This document shows, piece after piece, positions 9,483 to 20,399 of a DNA stretch of 64,000 bases (its first letter is position 1; each line of letters opens with the position of its first letter). Source of the DNA: Planctomycetota bacterium (lineage in GTDB: Bacteria; Planctomycetota; B15-G4); contig JAJDEO010000063.1 in the NCBI GenBank assembly GCA_029259745.1, positions 1-64,000 of the forward strand, read 5' to 3'. The position numbers and the translations under genes were made by a program. The notes below the pieces were generated by a model that did not search any database, had not been told where the DNA came from, and saw nothing but the letters and a program-made list of their open reading frames with translations.

Positions 9483-10008
9483 TGCGGTAGTGGTGCTGCA
9501 CGAAGCCGAAGTCGAAGGCGCGCGTGTTGACGTGTTCGAGCGGGACGTCGCGCGGGTTGCCACCGAAGAGCGGCAGGCCGTCGCCGAGCAGCAACGGGAT
9601 GACGGTGACGGTGACGTCGTCGATGAGATCGGCGGCGAGGAAGCTGCGGATCGTCGCGCCGCCGTCGACGTAGAGGTGTGCGCAGCCTTCCTTGCCGAGG
9701 CGCGCGACGAGCTGCGCGGGCGCGTCGTTCGACAACGTGACGCCGGACGGTGCGCCGTCAGCGAGTGACGTGAGCGTGCGACTCATGACGACGACGGGAA
9801 GCTCGTAGGACCAGTTGCCGAAGGTCAGCACCTGCTCGTACGTCTTGCGGCCCATGATGAGCGTGTCGACGGTCGACGTGAACGCGGCGTAGCCACAGTC
9901 TTCGCCCGCCGGGACGCGCGCGCTGGCCTCGTCGAGCCAGTCGATCGACCCATCGCGGCGCGCGATGAAGCCATCGAGACTCGTGGCGATGTAGACGGAG
10001 CAGCGCAT
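9466..10008 (-). CDS. RibD C-terminal/DHFR-like family reductase
   Basis: A 180-residue protein of the RibD_C fold, which uses NADPH to reduce pteridine- or flavin-like or other small substrates. Signatures are SLDGFIARRDGSIDWL at the N-terminus, LIMGRKTYEQVL for the nucleotide site, and LYVDGGATI. A TTG at 10020 keeps the frame open, but ATG 10008 has a GAGG Shine-Dalgarno sequence a few bases upstream and is the likely start. The actual substrate is unknown and no riboflavin or folate genes are nearby. The 3' end overlaps the convergent lipoprotein gene by 17 bp. Confidence 0.85.
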   Translation of the reverse strand: MRCSVYIATSLDGFIARRDGSIDWLDEASARVPAGEDCGYAAFTSTVDTLIMGRKTYEQVLTFGNWSYELPVVVMSRTLTSLADGAPSGVTLSNDAPAQLVARLGKEGCAHLYVDGGATIRSFLAADLIDDVTVTVIPLLLGDGLPLFGGNPRDVPLEHVNTRAFDFGFVQHHYRINHAR

Positions 10009-10140
10009 GACGATCCTCAAACCTGCGGGCAGGGCGCAGTAGGATACGACTCCCCTCGCCGCGAGACCCGAACGATCAGCGCCGCATCGCCCCCCGCCGC
10101 AGCCCCTCGTCGAAAGCGTCGCTCGCGTGGCCTGCTCGTC

Positions 10141-11190
10141 GTGGTCGCGTTGGTCGCGCTCGTCGGTGCCGGTGAGATCGTCGCGCGCTTGGCGGGGCTC
10201 GGCGCCGTGTCCTCAGGAACCCGCACGCCGGCGCAGGCAGCGTTCAACGATGCCGACATGTTCGAGGCGCTACCCGGAGAGGCACGCCGCTACCGCAACC
10301 GGCCCGGCGCCGCGGTGCTCGTCGGCGACGTCGAGTATCGCCACGACGCACTCGGGCTGCGCGTGACGGGCGAGACCTCGCCACCGGAAGACGACCGCCC
10401 GCGCGTGCTCTTCGTCGGTGACTCGACGACGTACGGCTGGGGCGTCGCGGCCGACGATGCGCTCCCGCGGCGCGTCGCCCGGACGCTCGGCGAACGCATC
10501 GTGGCCCTGAACGCCGGCACGTCCGGCTACACGACGGGCCAGGAGCTCGCCGCCTACCGCGCCCTCGCGCCGGAGCTGCGCCCCGACCTCGTCGTGCTCG
10601 TCGTCTATCCCAACGACGTCACGGACGGCGCCCTGCGCTGGGATCCCGGCCTCGATGTCCTCTACCTCGACGAGACGCCGACGCCCGACGCGCTCAAACC
10701 GCTGCTCTGGCGCTCGGCCCTCTACCGCGCTGCCGTCGCCGCCCACACGCGCGTTCTTGCCGCCGACGGCGCCACGTCGCCGGACAACCTCGACAACGTC
10801 GCCTTCGTCGTCGAGCCACTGCGCGAACTCGCCGCCGAGGTCGCGGCCACGGGGTCCGAGCTCGTCGTCGCGCTGCTCCCCGCGCTCGAGACCCTCGACC
10901 CCTATCTCTTCGCCGCCCAGCACGCCGCCATCAGCCAAGCCGCGCGCGCCGAAGGCCTGGCGACGGTGGACCTGCTCGACTCCTTTCTCGCCGAGCGCGA
11001 GACAGTCGTGGCGGCGTACGAGATTCGCAGCGGGAAGCCGGCCCCGGCCACCGCGCGCCGTGACTTCCTCCACCAGTACTGGGTCGCGGAAAGCGACCAT
11101 CACCTCAATTCGATCGGCAATGAGATCGCTGCCCGCGGAATGGCCCAGACCGTCGCCGAAGCCCTTGATCTGCCCTTCGAGCGCCCCTGA
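10141..11190 (+). CDS. SGNH/GDSL hydrolase family protein, membrane-anchored
   Basis: Contains VLFVGDSTTYGWGV, the block I GDS motif with nucleophile Ser, then the G/N-containing blocks LNAGTSGYTTGQE and VYPNDVTDG, and near the C-terminus SDHHLNSIGNEIAA with the catalytic Asp-His pair. It is thus an esterase or acetylhydrolase of the SGNH type, possibly acting on envelope polysaccharide. The hydrophobic segment VVALVALVGAGEIVARL is an N-terminal anchor. GTG 10141 cuts into this segment. The frame is open upstream with a basic run (RRKRRSRGLLVVVALV) but offers no ATG, GTG or TTG there, so the true start is uncertain. Confidence 0.8.
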   Translation: MVALVALVGAGEIVARLAGLGAVSSGTRTPAQAAFNDADMFEALPGEARRYRNRPGAAVLVGDVEYRHDALGLRVTGETSPPEDDRPRVLFVGDSTTYGWGVAADDALPRRVARTLGERIVALNAGTSGYTTGQELAAYRALAPELRPDLVVLVVYPNDVTDGALRWDPGLDVLYLDETPTPDALKPLLWRSALYRAAVAAHTRVLAADGATSPDNLDNVAFVVEPLRELAAEVAATGSELVVALLPALETLDPYLFAAQHAAISQAARAEGLATVDLLDSFLAERETVVAAYEIRSGKPAPATARRDFLHQYWVAESDHHLNSIGNEIAARGMAQTVAEALDLPFERP

Positions 11191-11245
11191 TCAGGCCCCG
11201 CGCGGACGCCCGTCGAGCGCGATTCCGAAGGCGCGCTCCTTGACC

Positions 11246-11285
11246 GCCCCGTGCCCCGGCGATATGGATGCCGGGCACCCGGGGC
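11246..11285. terminator. GC-rich hairpin after the SGNH hydrolase gene
   Basis: The arms 11246-11260 and 11270-11285 (around GTGCCC-CGGC and GCCGGGCAC-CC) pair almost fully with small bulges, 55 bp after the stop codon. There is no clear T-run. It could be a terminator or part of the topA leader. Confidence 0.4.
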
Positions 11286-11379
11286 TCGGCGAGCCGCTTT
11301 CTGCGACCGCTATCTCCCGGACTTCTCAGGCGTCTGAGGCCCGTTTTTCGGGGTGTCGCGCCGCCGATCCGGAGTTCCC

Positions 11380-14103
11380 GTGGCCAAGCAGGTCGTCATC
11401 GTCGAGTCGCCCGCCAAGGCGCGCACGATCGGAAAGTTCCTCGGGGATGACTTTGTCGTCGAGTCGTCCATCGGCCATATCCGCGACCTTCCAGGCAACG
11501 CCGACGAAGTCCCGGCGGAGTGGAAGAAGAAGGACCGCGAGGCGGGTCGGCTCGGGATCGACATCGAGAACGACTTCGCGCCGATCTACGTGGTTCCGCC
11601 GGACAAGAAGGCGCACATCCGCGCCCTGAAGAAGCTCGTCGAGGGCGCCGAGACGCTCTACCTCGCAACAGATGAAGACCGCGAGGGGGAGGCGATTTCC
11701 TGGCATCTTCTGGAGGTTCTCAAGCCGAAGAACGCCGAGGTCAAGCGGCTTGTCTTCCACGAGATCACGAAGGACGCCATCCAGCGCGCGCTCGACAACC
11801 CACGGGCGATCAACACCGAACTCGTCGAGGCCCAGGAAACGCGCCGCCTCGTCGACCGGCTCTACGGCTACGTCCTCTCGCCGCTGCTCTGGAAGAAGGT
11901 GCGCCCGCGCCTGTCCGCCGGACGGGTCCAGAGCGTGGCCGTGCGGCTCGTCGTCGAGCGTGAGCGCGAACGCATGGCGTTCAAGACGGCAAACTTCTGG
12001 GATATTCTCGGTAAGTTCGCGCCAGATGGCGGCTCGCCATTCGACGCTCGCCTCTCGACGCTCGGCGGGAAGAAGCTCGCGACAGGCGCTCACTTTGACC
12101 CCGATACGGGTAAGTTGAAGGACAGTGCCAAGGAAGTCGTCCACCTCGACGAGGCTGGCGCACGAGCCCTCGTCGAACGCCTCACGGGTCAGCAGGCGGC
12201 GGTCTCGTCGCTCGAAGCCAAGCCGATCACCGAGCGTCCCTCGCCGCCGTTCACGACGAGCACGCTGCAGCAGGCCGCCGGGCGGCGCCTCGGCTTCACG
12301 GCCAAGCGCACCATGCGGGCCGCCCAGTCGCTGTACCAGAACGGTTACATCACCTACATGCGTACCGACTCGACGGCCCTGAGCCAGGAGTCGCTGACGG
12401 CGTCGCGCAAGCTCATCGCCGCGAAGTACGGCGAGCAGTATCTGCCCGACCAACCGCGCGTCTACAAGACGAAGGTCAAGAACGCCCAGGAGGCGCACGA
12501 GGCCATTCGTCCGGCCGGCTCGGAGTTCCAGGACGTCGCGGCGCTAGGTCGTGACGTCGGTTCGGACGAGCGACGCGTCTATGAGCTGATCTGGCAGCGC
12601 ACCGTGGCTTGTCAGATGGCCGACGCCAAGGGCATGCGCACGACGCTCACCGTCGACATCGACGACGCGCGCTTCGCCGTGTCCGGCAAGACGATCACGT
12701 TCCCCGGGTTCCGCCTGGCCTACGCGGCCGAGAAGTCGTCGAAGGATGAAAAGGCCGAGGCGCTGCTGCCCGACGTGAAGGTCGGCGATCTGCTCGAGAC
12801 GAAGGCGCTCGACCCCGAGGGTCACACGACCAAGCCGCCGGCGCGACTCACCGAGGCCACGATCGTGAAGGAGCTCGAAGCGCGCGGCATCGGCCGCCCG
12901 AGTACCTACGCGGACATCATCGAGAAGATCCAGGCGCGCGACTACTGCTTCAAGAAGGGCCAGGCGCTCGTCCCGACGATCACGTCTTTCGCCGTCACCG
13001 ATCTGCTCGACCAGCACATGGGTCACCTGATCGACTACGAGTTCACGGCCAAGATGGAGAACGACCTCGACGAGATCAGCCACGGCCGCAAGCAGCGCAA
13101 CGCGTACCTCGGCGCCTTCTATCACGGCAACGGAACGCTCGGGCTGAAGACCCTCGTCGACACCGGTGTCGAGAAGATCGACCCGCGTGAGGCGTGCAGC
13201 GTCCACGGCTTCTCGCTCGGCGAGCACGACGGCGACGTCATCGAACTTCGGGTCGGGCGCTATGCCGCGTTCCTCGCCAACGGTGAGAAGCTGCGCGTCA
13301 GCCTGCCCGAGGAACTCGCACCCGACGAGCTCACGCACGAGATGGCGGTCGCGTTGCTCGAGAAGGCTGCCCAGGGCGACATCCCGCTCGGCCAGGACCC
13401 CGACACGGGCCTCGACGTCTACAAGAAGACCGGCCGCTTCGGGACGTACATCCAGCTCGGCGATGCGCGCGATCTGCCCGAGGGCGACAAGCCCAAGACG
13501 TCGTCGCTGCTGCCGAACATGGACCCCGACACGCTCACGATCGAGCAGGCGCTCGCGCTGTTGTCGCTGCCGCGCATCCTCGGCACGGTCAAGACGCCGG
13601 ACACCGACGACAAACCCGGCGTGGATGCCGAGGTCGTTGCCCAGAACGGTCGCTACGGCCCGTACCTCAAGTGGGGCAAGGAGACGCGCAGCATCCCGCC
13701 GGACCAGGACGTGCTGACGATCCCGCTCGACAAGGCGATGGAGATCCTGCGCACGCCGAAGCAGCGGCGCGGCCAGGCGGCAGCCAAGGCGATCAAGGAA
13801 CTGGGCGAGCACCCCGAGTCGGGTGCCAACGTGCGCGTGCTCGAGGGGCGCTACGGTCCGTACGTCACCGACGGTGACGTGAACGCGACGGTGCCGAAGG
13901 ACATGGACCCGGCGACGCTCGAGATGCCCACGGCCGTCGAGCTGCTTGCCGCGCGCGCGGCGAAGGCCGGCAAGAAGAAGCCGAAGAAGAAGGCCGCCAA
14001 GAAGAAGACCGCGAAAAAGAAGACAACCAAGAAGAAGACTGCGGCGAAGAAGAAGACCGCCAAGAAGAAGACGACGAAGAAGAAGGCGTCCACGAAGGAG
14101 TAG
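11380..14103 (+). CDS. topA: DNA topoisomerase I
   Basis: A type IA topoisomerase that relaxes negative supercoils. The start is GTG 11380, with GGAG five bases upstream; a GTG at 11353 is in frame but lacks this site. The TOPRIM domain begins at residue 3 (QVVIVESPAKARTIGKFLG, then DEDREGEAISWH). The catalytic tyrosine is Y326 in YITYMRTDST. After the cleavage core come three GRF/GRYGxY repeats (GRFGTYIQLG, GRYGPYLKWG, GRYGPYVTDG) instead of Cys4 zinc ribbons. The last ~40 residues are a histone-H1-like run of Lys-Lys-Lys-Thr/Ala repeats. The total of 907 residues is normal for the long bacterial form. Confidence 0.97.
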   Translation: MAKQVVIVESPAKARTIGKFLGDDFVVESSIGHIRDLPGNADEVPAEWKKKDREAGRLGIDIENDFAPIYVVPPDKKAHIRALKKLVEGAETLYLATDEDREGEAISWHLLEVLKPKNAEVKRLVFHEITKDAIQRALDNPRAINTELVEAQETRRLVDRLYGYVLSPLLWKKVRPRLSAGRVQSVAVRLVVERERERMAFKTANFWDILGKFAPDGGSPFDARLSTLGGKKLATGAHFDPDTGKLKDSAKEVVHLDEAGARALVERLTGQQAAVSSLEAKPITERPSPPFTTSTLQQAAGRRLGFTAKRTMRAAQSLYQNGYITYMRTDSTALSQESLTASRKLIAAKYGEQYLPDQPRVYKTKVKNAQEAHEAIRPAGSEFQDVAALGRDVGSDERRVYELIWQRTVACQMADAKGMRTTLTVDIDDARFAVSGKTITFPGFRLAYAAEKSSKDEKAEALLPDVKVGDLLETKALDPEGHTTKPPARLTEATIVKELEARGIGRPSTYADIIEKIQARDYCFKKGQALVPTITSFAVTDLLDQHMGHLIDYEFTAKMENDLDEISHGRKQRNAYLGAFYHGNGTLGLKTLVDTGVEKIDPREACSVHGFSLGEHDGDVIELRVGRYAAFLANGEKLRVSLPEELAPDELTHEMAVALLEKAAQGDIPLGQDPDTGLDVYKKTGRFGTYIQLGDARDLPEGDKPKTSSLLPNMDPDTLTIEQALALLSLPRILGTVKTPDTDDKPGVDAEVVAQNGRYGPYLKWGKETRSIPPDQDVLTIPLDKAMEILRTPKQRRGQAAAKAIKELGEHPESGANVRVLEGRYGPYVTDGDVNATVPKDMDPATLEMPTAVELLAARAAKAGKKKPKKKAAKKKTAKKKTTKKKTAAKKKTAKKKTTKKKASTKE

Positions 14104-14149
14104 GACGAGCGCGAAGCATCCACTAGAAACTCCTGCGGCCGCGGCGCCT

Positions 14150-14596
14150 GTGAACCCCGAACTCGAAGGCTTCATCCAAGACCTCACCATCGCGGTCCTC
14201 ACGACCGTGGTGCTGCTCGCGCTCGCTGTCTGGTCGGGTGTCCGCCGCAAGCGCAGCGCCCACTACGCGTTGGTGACGTTGACGTTCATCGCGCTCGGCA
14301 TCGCGATCTTCGTGGCCCGACGGCTCTCGCCGTACATGAGCTACGACGAGACGGGCCTGTGGATCCAGCGCATCCACTTCACGTTCGTCGGGGTCACGGT
14401 CCTGCTCGTGCCCGTCGTCGTCGTGAGTGGCGCGAAGCTCGGCAAGGCGCTCATGTTGGCCGACCGGGGCGAAGAGGGTCACGACGCGGCGCGCCATCGC
14501 GCGTCGCACAGGAAGGTCGCGTGGTGGACCGTGGCGGTGCTCGTGATCACGTGCGTGCTCGGCACGGCGATGACGGTGGCCGGGTTGCCGGCGTAG
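14150..14596 (+). CDS. Small four-helix membrane protein, possibly DUF420-like
   Basis: A 148-residue protein starting at GTG 14150 (VNPELEGFIQ). Four hydrophobic segments are evident: LTIAVLTTVVLLALAV, YALVTLTFIALGIAIFV, FTFVGVTVLLVPVVVV and WWTVAVLVITCVLGTAM. Histidines lie at membrane borders (AHYAL, IQRIHF, RHRASHRK), recalling DUF420/cytochrome b561-like proteins, but I cannot prove haem binding. It ends 1 bp before the next gene, so the two are probably co-transcribed. Confidence 0.7.
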   Translation: MNPELEGFIQDLTIAVLTTVVLLALAVWSGVRRKRSAHYALVTLTFIALGIAIFVARRLSPYMSYDETGLWIQRIHFTFVGVTVLLVPVVVVSGAKLGKALMLADRGEEGHDAARHRASHRKVAWWTVAVLVITCVLGTAMTVAGLPA

Positions 14597-14597
14597 C

Positions 14598-15587
14598 GTG
14601 TCGGGCGCGATCACAATGCGCTGGTTGCCTGTCGCTCTGTGCCTGATGTCGTGTCGTGAACCCGCAACTCCTGCAACGTGGGCAGACATCGTCATCGACG
14701 AAGTCGCCACTGGGCTGAACGGGATGGTCATCGGCCTCGATTTCGACGACGGAGCAATCGGGCTTGCTGTCGGTGGAACAACCGAGCGCGGACCCAGCCT
14801 CGTCGCTCGCAGCGACGATGGCGGACATCACTGGCACCCCGTCGATGTCCGCGCAACTGGGCGGCTCTACGACGTCGCATTCGCGTCGGCGAACGTCGCG
14901 TGCGCCGTGGGTTATGGCGTCGTGCTCCGGAGCGAGAATGCTGGTGCGACCTGGATGTCCGCAACGCTTCCCGAGGGCGACGTGCCATGGTTCGGCGGCA
15001 TCGCATTCGCTGACGCCAAGCGGGGTTTCGCCGTGGGAGGCGGCGAGCATCCCGTCGTGTGGGAGACGCGCGACGCGGGTGCAACGTGGAGCGACGTCTC
15101 GCAGCGCATCCCCGCGGAAGCGACGGGCAGCGGTCTCCGCGCGATCGCGTTCTTCGACACCGTGAACGGTGTCGCAACGGGGCAAGACGGCATCATCCTC
15201 CGCACGTCCAGCGCCGGGCAGGACTGGCGTCTCGCAAACGTCGAACTCCCATCAGCCTGGCTCAAGGGATTGAGCACTCTCGGATCCGACACGGGACTTG
15301 TCGTGGGCACGGAAGGGGTCGTACTACGCACGGACGACGTGGGCACATCGTGGCGACGACTTGCCTTTCCCACGACGGAGAAGCTCAACGCCGCAGGGTT
15401 CCTCGACGAGACGACGGCATGCGTCGGGTCGATGGAGGGCCGCATCTTCATCAGCGATGGACAAGGCTCGCCGTGGGAACTTGCCGCCGAAACGAACGAA
15501 CGTCCGATCATCGGCATGGCGCAACGCAGTCGCGAGCTGTGGTGCTCGTGCGACGCAGGCACACTCCTCCGCGTTCACCGACGTTGA
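14598..15587 (+). CDS. Ycf48-like/BNR-repeat lipoprotein
   Basis: A 329-residue exported beta-propeller protein. The N-terminus MRWLPVALCLMSC (ATG 14616, in frame with GTG 14598) is a lipoprotein signal ending at Cys. BNR/Asp-box-type repeats follow: SDDGGHHWHPV, SENAGATWMSA, TRDAGATWSDV, SSAGQDWR, DDVGTSWRRL, alternating with VGYG/AVGGG/ATGQDG strands. This is the Ycf48 photosystem-assembly-like fold, common in non-photosynthetic bacteria, where its role is unknown. GTG 14598 is separated by 1 bp from the upstream membrane-protein gene. Confidence 0.8.
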   Translation: MSGAITMRWLPVALCLMSCREPATPATWADIVIDEVATGLNGMVIGLDFDDGAIGLAVGGTTERGPSLVARSDDGGHHWHPVDVRATGRLYDVAFASANVACAVGYGVVLRSENAGATWMSATLPEGDVPWFGGIAFADAKRGFAVGGGEHPVVWETRDAGATWSDVSQRIPAEATGSGLRAIAFFDTVNGVATGQDGIILRTSSAGQDWRLANVELPSAWLKGLSTLGSDTGLVVGTEGVVLRTDDVGTSWRRLAFPTTEKLNAAGFLDETTACVGSMEGRIFISDGQGSPWELAAETNERPIIGMAQRSRELWCSCDAGTLLRVHRR

Positions 15588-15854
15588 CCCGGACGTCTCA
15601 TCAGCGCCTCCTCGGACGGACCTGAGGCAGCACGCCTGCAACGAGCGCATGTCGATGCGCGTGCTCTCGTTCCCTGCGGCGCCGTCGCGCATTCTTTCGA
15701 TCTCTCGGCCGCGTGGAGTGGGGCGCGACGTCTCCGGTGCGTCCTGCGGTTTGGTGAAACTCTGCGCCCCCAACGGACGCCGACAAGATCACGCCCCGCG
15801 AGCTCCAGTGCGGAGTTCCTCCCGGAGGCGCGCTCCCACCTGTAGAGAACCACG

Positions 15855-16832
15855 ATGAAAGCCATCTCCAGGATCTGCTGCATCGCAGCGATCGCACTCG
15901 TTTCCCGCGACGCGCTCGCCGGCGGCAAGGTCGGCATCACGAACAGCGGTCCGACGACGGCGACGCTCTCGTCGATCACACTCGCCGGGAACATCCAAGA
16001 GTCAGCGGCTGAGACCACCAACTTCTCACGCGCAAGTGCAATCGCTGCGGGCGCGACACTCGAGCTCGAGTCCTCGATGTACGACGACCCGCGTGTCACC
16101 CAAACGGTGTGGGAGATCCCCGGCAAGGGCGGCGCGCCGTCGCGTCAGGTGGTGATGCAGTCCGACGAAGTACCCACGACGCTTCCGCTCTACTCGGGCA
16201 ACTCGGAGACTCCGACGACGCTTCCCCGGCACGTCGAGGGTTCGGTGATGGCGAGCCCGACGTTCAACGTGCGCTACACGATGACTCCCGACGAAACGGC
16301 TGCCGCGCCGGTGCTCCCGCTCTTTTCGACGATCACGGTCGTGAACGGAGTCGACACCACGGGCACGTTCCCGTCGACGGTGATCTTCATGAACGACACG
16401 ACGGACGCACCGGCCAACGGCACGCTCGTCTGCCGTGCGACGATCGCGACGACCGTCATGTGGAGTCACACGGACGTCGACGGCAAGCCCGGAACCGGCG
16501 GGCTCGTTCCCGCGCTCAGCGGTTGCGGCCTACTCGCCGCGAACCAGACGGTCAGCCTCGCACTGACCAACGCAGCGCCGAACGTCTCGACGTTCCTCGT
16601 CGTCGGCTTCGCGGAAGTCAACGCATCGCTGCCCGAAGGTATTCTCGTCCCGTCCCCCGACATCGTCCTCACTGGCATCGTCACGGATGGCAACGGCGAG
16701 GCCACCACGCCATTCACGTTTGGCAGCGCCTTCCCGAGCGGCGTCGAGCTCTACGTGCAGCAATGGGTTCTCGATACTGGCGCGGCGCAGGGCGTCTCGC
16801 ACACGAACGGCCTGCGCGGTATGTCGCCGTAG
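15855..16832 (+). CDS. Secreted protein with lineage-specific C-terminal domain (copy 2)
   Basis: A 325-residue product with a signal peptide (ISRICCIAAIALVSRDALAG). The N-terminal ~200 residues are a beta-rich, Thr/Ser-rich domain of unknown family (GGKVGITNSGPTTATLSS, RQVVMQSDEVPTTLP). From about 16491 to the end it carries the domain shared with copies at 7413 and 28381: GTGGLVPALSGCGLL, LVVGFAEVNASLPEGILVPSP, VQQWVLDTGAAQG, ending NGLRGMSP. It is monocistronic and followed by a clear hairpin. It is probably exported and surface-associated. Confidence 0.75.
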   Translation: MKAISRICCIAAIALVSRDALAGGKVGITNSGPTTATLSSITLAGNIQESAAETTNFSRASAIAAGATLELESSMYDDPRVTQTVWEIPGKGGAPSRQVVMQSDEVPTTLPLYSGNSETPTTLPRHVEGSVMASPTFNVRYTMTPDETAAAPVLPLFSTITVVNGVDTTGTFPSTVIFMNDTTDAPANGTLVCRATIATTVMWSHTDVDGKPGTGGLVPALSGCGLLAANQTVSLALTNAAPNVSTFLVVGFAEVNASLPEGILVPSPDIVLTGIVTDGNGEATTPFTFGSAFPSGVELYVQQWVLDTGAAQGVSHTNGLRGMSP

Positions 16833-16865
16833 ACCTGTTCGAGCACGTTCGTCACACGAGCTATT

Positions 16866-16902
16866 GAAGGCCACGCGGCAGCGAGCATGTCGCGTGGCCT
16901 TC
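16866..16902 (+). terminator. Hairpin terminator after shared-domain gene
   Basis: GAAGGCCACGCG (16866-16877) pairs perfectly with 16891-16902 over a 13-nt loop, 34 bp after the stop codon. A short CTTCG tract follows rather than a T-run. The rest of 16903-17277 shows no convincing gene on either strand. Confidence 0.65.
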
Positions 16903-17277
16903 CTTCGTCGACGACCAAGGGTCCCGACGCATCACATCGCGTCTACCTGCGGGGAACGAGACGGCCTGGAAGCAGAGGTCAGGATGAGTCGGCGAGAGCG
17001 TGAGGAACACATGATCGAGCGTCCCATGCGAGGCGCACGGTCGTGCGGTAGGCGATCGGGTTCGCGACCGGGCCCGGGGCGGGCCCGCTCGTGAGGCTGG
17101 GAAGGACCACGTTCGGCTTCGCGGGGCGTGCCGAGGGGGCTGTCTCGCCGGAGAAGGGTGAGTAGGTTCTGTTCTCGTCGAGACCGGCCGCGAAGCCGAG
17201 ACGCTCGACGTCCGCTTCGACCGGAAACGCGACGCTGCGTCGTGCGTCTCAACGCGGCCGCGCGCCCCGTCCGAACG

Positions 17278-17316
17278 CACACGAGGCGCGATGACTCTCG
17301 CATCGCGCCTCGTGTG
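17278..17316 (-). terminator. Terminator hairpin at the end of the nuo operon
   Basis: CACACGAGGCGCGATG (17278-17293) and 17301-17316 form a perfect 16-bp stem with a 7-nt loop, 28 bp beyond the nuoN stop. It is the obvious 3' boundary of the complex I transcript, although no T-run is seen on the minus strand. Confidence 0.7.
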
Positions 17317-17344
17317 TTGCTCGTTCGAGCTGTCGCCCGCCGCC

Positions 17345-18853
17345 TTACATCACGGCTTCGCTGACCCACTCCATGATGCCGTCCCACATCAGCCCGAAGT
17401 ACACGGTGAAGATGGCGAGGACGATCAGCGAAAGGTGGGCCAGGCCGGGGATCACGCCCTTGCTGGCGAGACCTTCCTGGTAGTCGGTGTCACCACGCAG
17501 GAAGAGCGCGCGGGCGATCTTGAAGTAGTAGAAGAGCGCGACGGCGGCGTTGAGTGCTGCGATGACGGCGAGCCAGTCGAGGCCGACGCTGAGCGTGGCC
17601 TTGAAGAGCAGCCACTTGCCGATGAGGCCGATCGCCGGCGGCAGACCCACGAGCGATGTCAGGAAGATGATGAAGCAGGCGCCGATCCAGGGCGACGACC
17701 AGCCGAGGCCTTCGTAGTCCTCGAGCGTCTCGGCACCGAAGCGGTTGGCGAAGGCCATCGCGCAGCCGAACGCGCCAAGCGTCGCGATGTAGTACGAGAC
17801 GAGGTAGAAGAGGATCGACTCCATGCCGATCCCGACGGCCGCGCGATTGTCGACCGTGGCCGTTGTCATCACCGCCACGCCCATGAGCAAGTAGCCCGCG
17901 TGAGCGATCGACGAGTAGGCCAGCAGACGCTTGATGTTGTTCTGCTTGACGGCCGTGACGTTGCCGTACGTCATCGTGATGGCGGCGAGCACCGCGATCA
18001 CGTAGCCGAAGCGGCCAAGCCAATCCTCGGCGATCGTGAGGTCGAGGTAGACCGTGTCGACGAAGCGGATGAGCACGCCGAAGCCGGCGGTCTTCGAGGC
18101 CACGGCGAGCATCGACGTGACGGGCGTCGGCGAGCCTTCGTAGACGTCCGGCGCCCAGAAGTGGAACGGGAAGGCCGAGATCTTGAAGCCGAAGCCCACG
18201 AACACGAGCGTCGACGCGATGACGACGATCATGTGCTGGCCCGCGTCACCGAGCGACCAGGCCTCCGACACGGCCAGGGCGATCTCCGGCATCCACATCG
18301 ACCCCGAGAGACCGTAGAGCAGACTGAAGCCGAACAGCATCAAGCCCGACGCCATCGCACCGTAGACGAGGTACTTCAGACCCGCCTCCGCCGAGCGGCG
18401 CTCTTTCTTCTGCCAGCCCGCCATGACGTACGAGCAGAGCGACAGCAGCTCCATGCCGACGAGCAGCATGATGAGGTTGTCGGTGGAGACCAGCAGGCAG
18501 GCGCCGAGCGCCGCGCCGACGAGCATCGGCCCGAACTCGGCGCGCGTTTCATCTTCGATGCCACGGAAGACCATCCCGTGCAACATCACGATGCCGGTTG
18601 CCGAGATGATCAGCGCGCGGAAGAAGATCGAGTACGTGTCGATGCTGATGAGGCCGAAGGCCCGCACCGGCACGCTGGACTGATTCATCAGCGCCCACAT
18701 CGCCCCGCCGATACCGATCAGCCCGAAGACGCCCACGGTACGCGCCGAGCGCTTACCGACGAGCAGGTCGAGCACGAGCATGACGAGGATCGTTCCCGTC
18801 AGCCAGATCTCCGGCTTCAGCGCCGTCAGATGCGATGCGAGTGTCTCGGACAT
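17345..18853 (-). CDS. nuoN: NADH-quinone oxidoreductase subunit N
   Basis: A membrane-arm proton-pumping subunit of complex I and an antiporter-like protein. The 502 residues from ATG 18853 (MSETLASHLTALKP) give about 14 transmembrane helices. Conserved charged residues are in place: MELLSLCSYVMAGW (helix 5 Glu) and GFKISAFPFHFWAPDVYEG (Lys and the discontinuous-helix signature). The frame extends upstream to 18910, but MSETL lies after the nuoM stop with 19 bp between. It is the last gene of the nuo operon and is followed by a strong hairpin. Confidence 0.96.
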   Translation of the reverse strand: MSETLASHLTALKPEIWLTGTILVMLVLDLLVGKRSARTVGVFGLIGIGGAMWALMNQSSVPVRAFGLISIDTYSIFFRALIISATGIVMLHGMVFRGIEDETRAEFGPMLVGAALGACLLVSTDNLIMLLVGMELLSLCSYVMAGWQKKERRSAEAGLKYLVYGAMASGLMLFGFSLLYGLSGSMWMPEIALAVSEAWSLGDAGQHMIVVIASTLVFVGFGFKISAFPFHFWAPDVYEGSPTPVTSMLAVASKTAGFGVLIRFVDTVYLDLTIAEDWLGRFGYVIAVLAAITMTYGNVTAVKQNNIKRLLAYSSIAHAGYLLMGVAVMTTATVDNRAAVGIGMESILFYLVSYYIATLGAFGCAMAFANRFGAETLEDYEGLGWSSPWIGACFIIFLTSLVGLPPAIGLIGKWLLFKATLSVGLDWLAVIAALNAAVALFYYFKIARALFLRGDTDYQEGLASKGVIPGLAHLSLIVLAIFTVYFGLMWDGIMEWVSEAVM

Positions 18854-18872
18854 CGTCGCGATTCCCTGTCGG

Positions 18873-20399
<1,527 letters not shown>

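Noticed and set aside
13960-14103. Simple-sequence DNA repeat at the end of topA
   Set aside because: It encodes the lysine-rich tail in frame with topA and is not an independent repeat element.
16903-17277. Possible small genes between the shared-domain gene and nuoN
   Set aside because: All frames are Arg/Ser/Pro-rich with shadow-type composition and no start signal; the region is flanked by terminator hairpins of the neighbouring genes.
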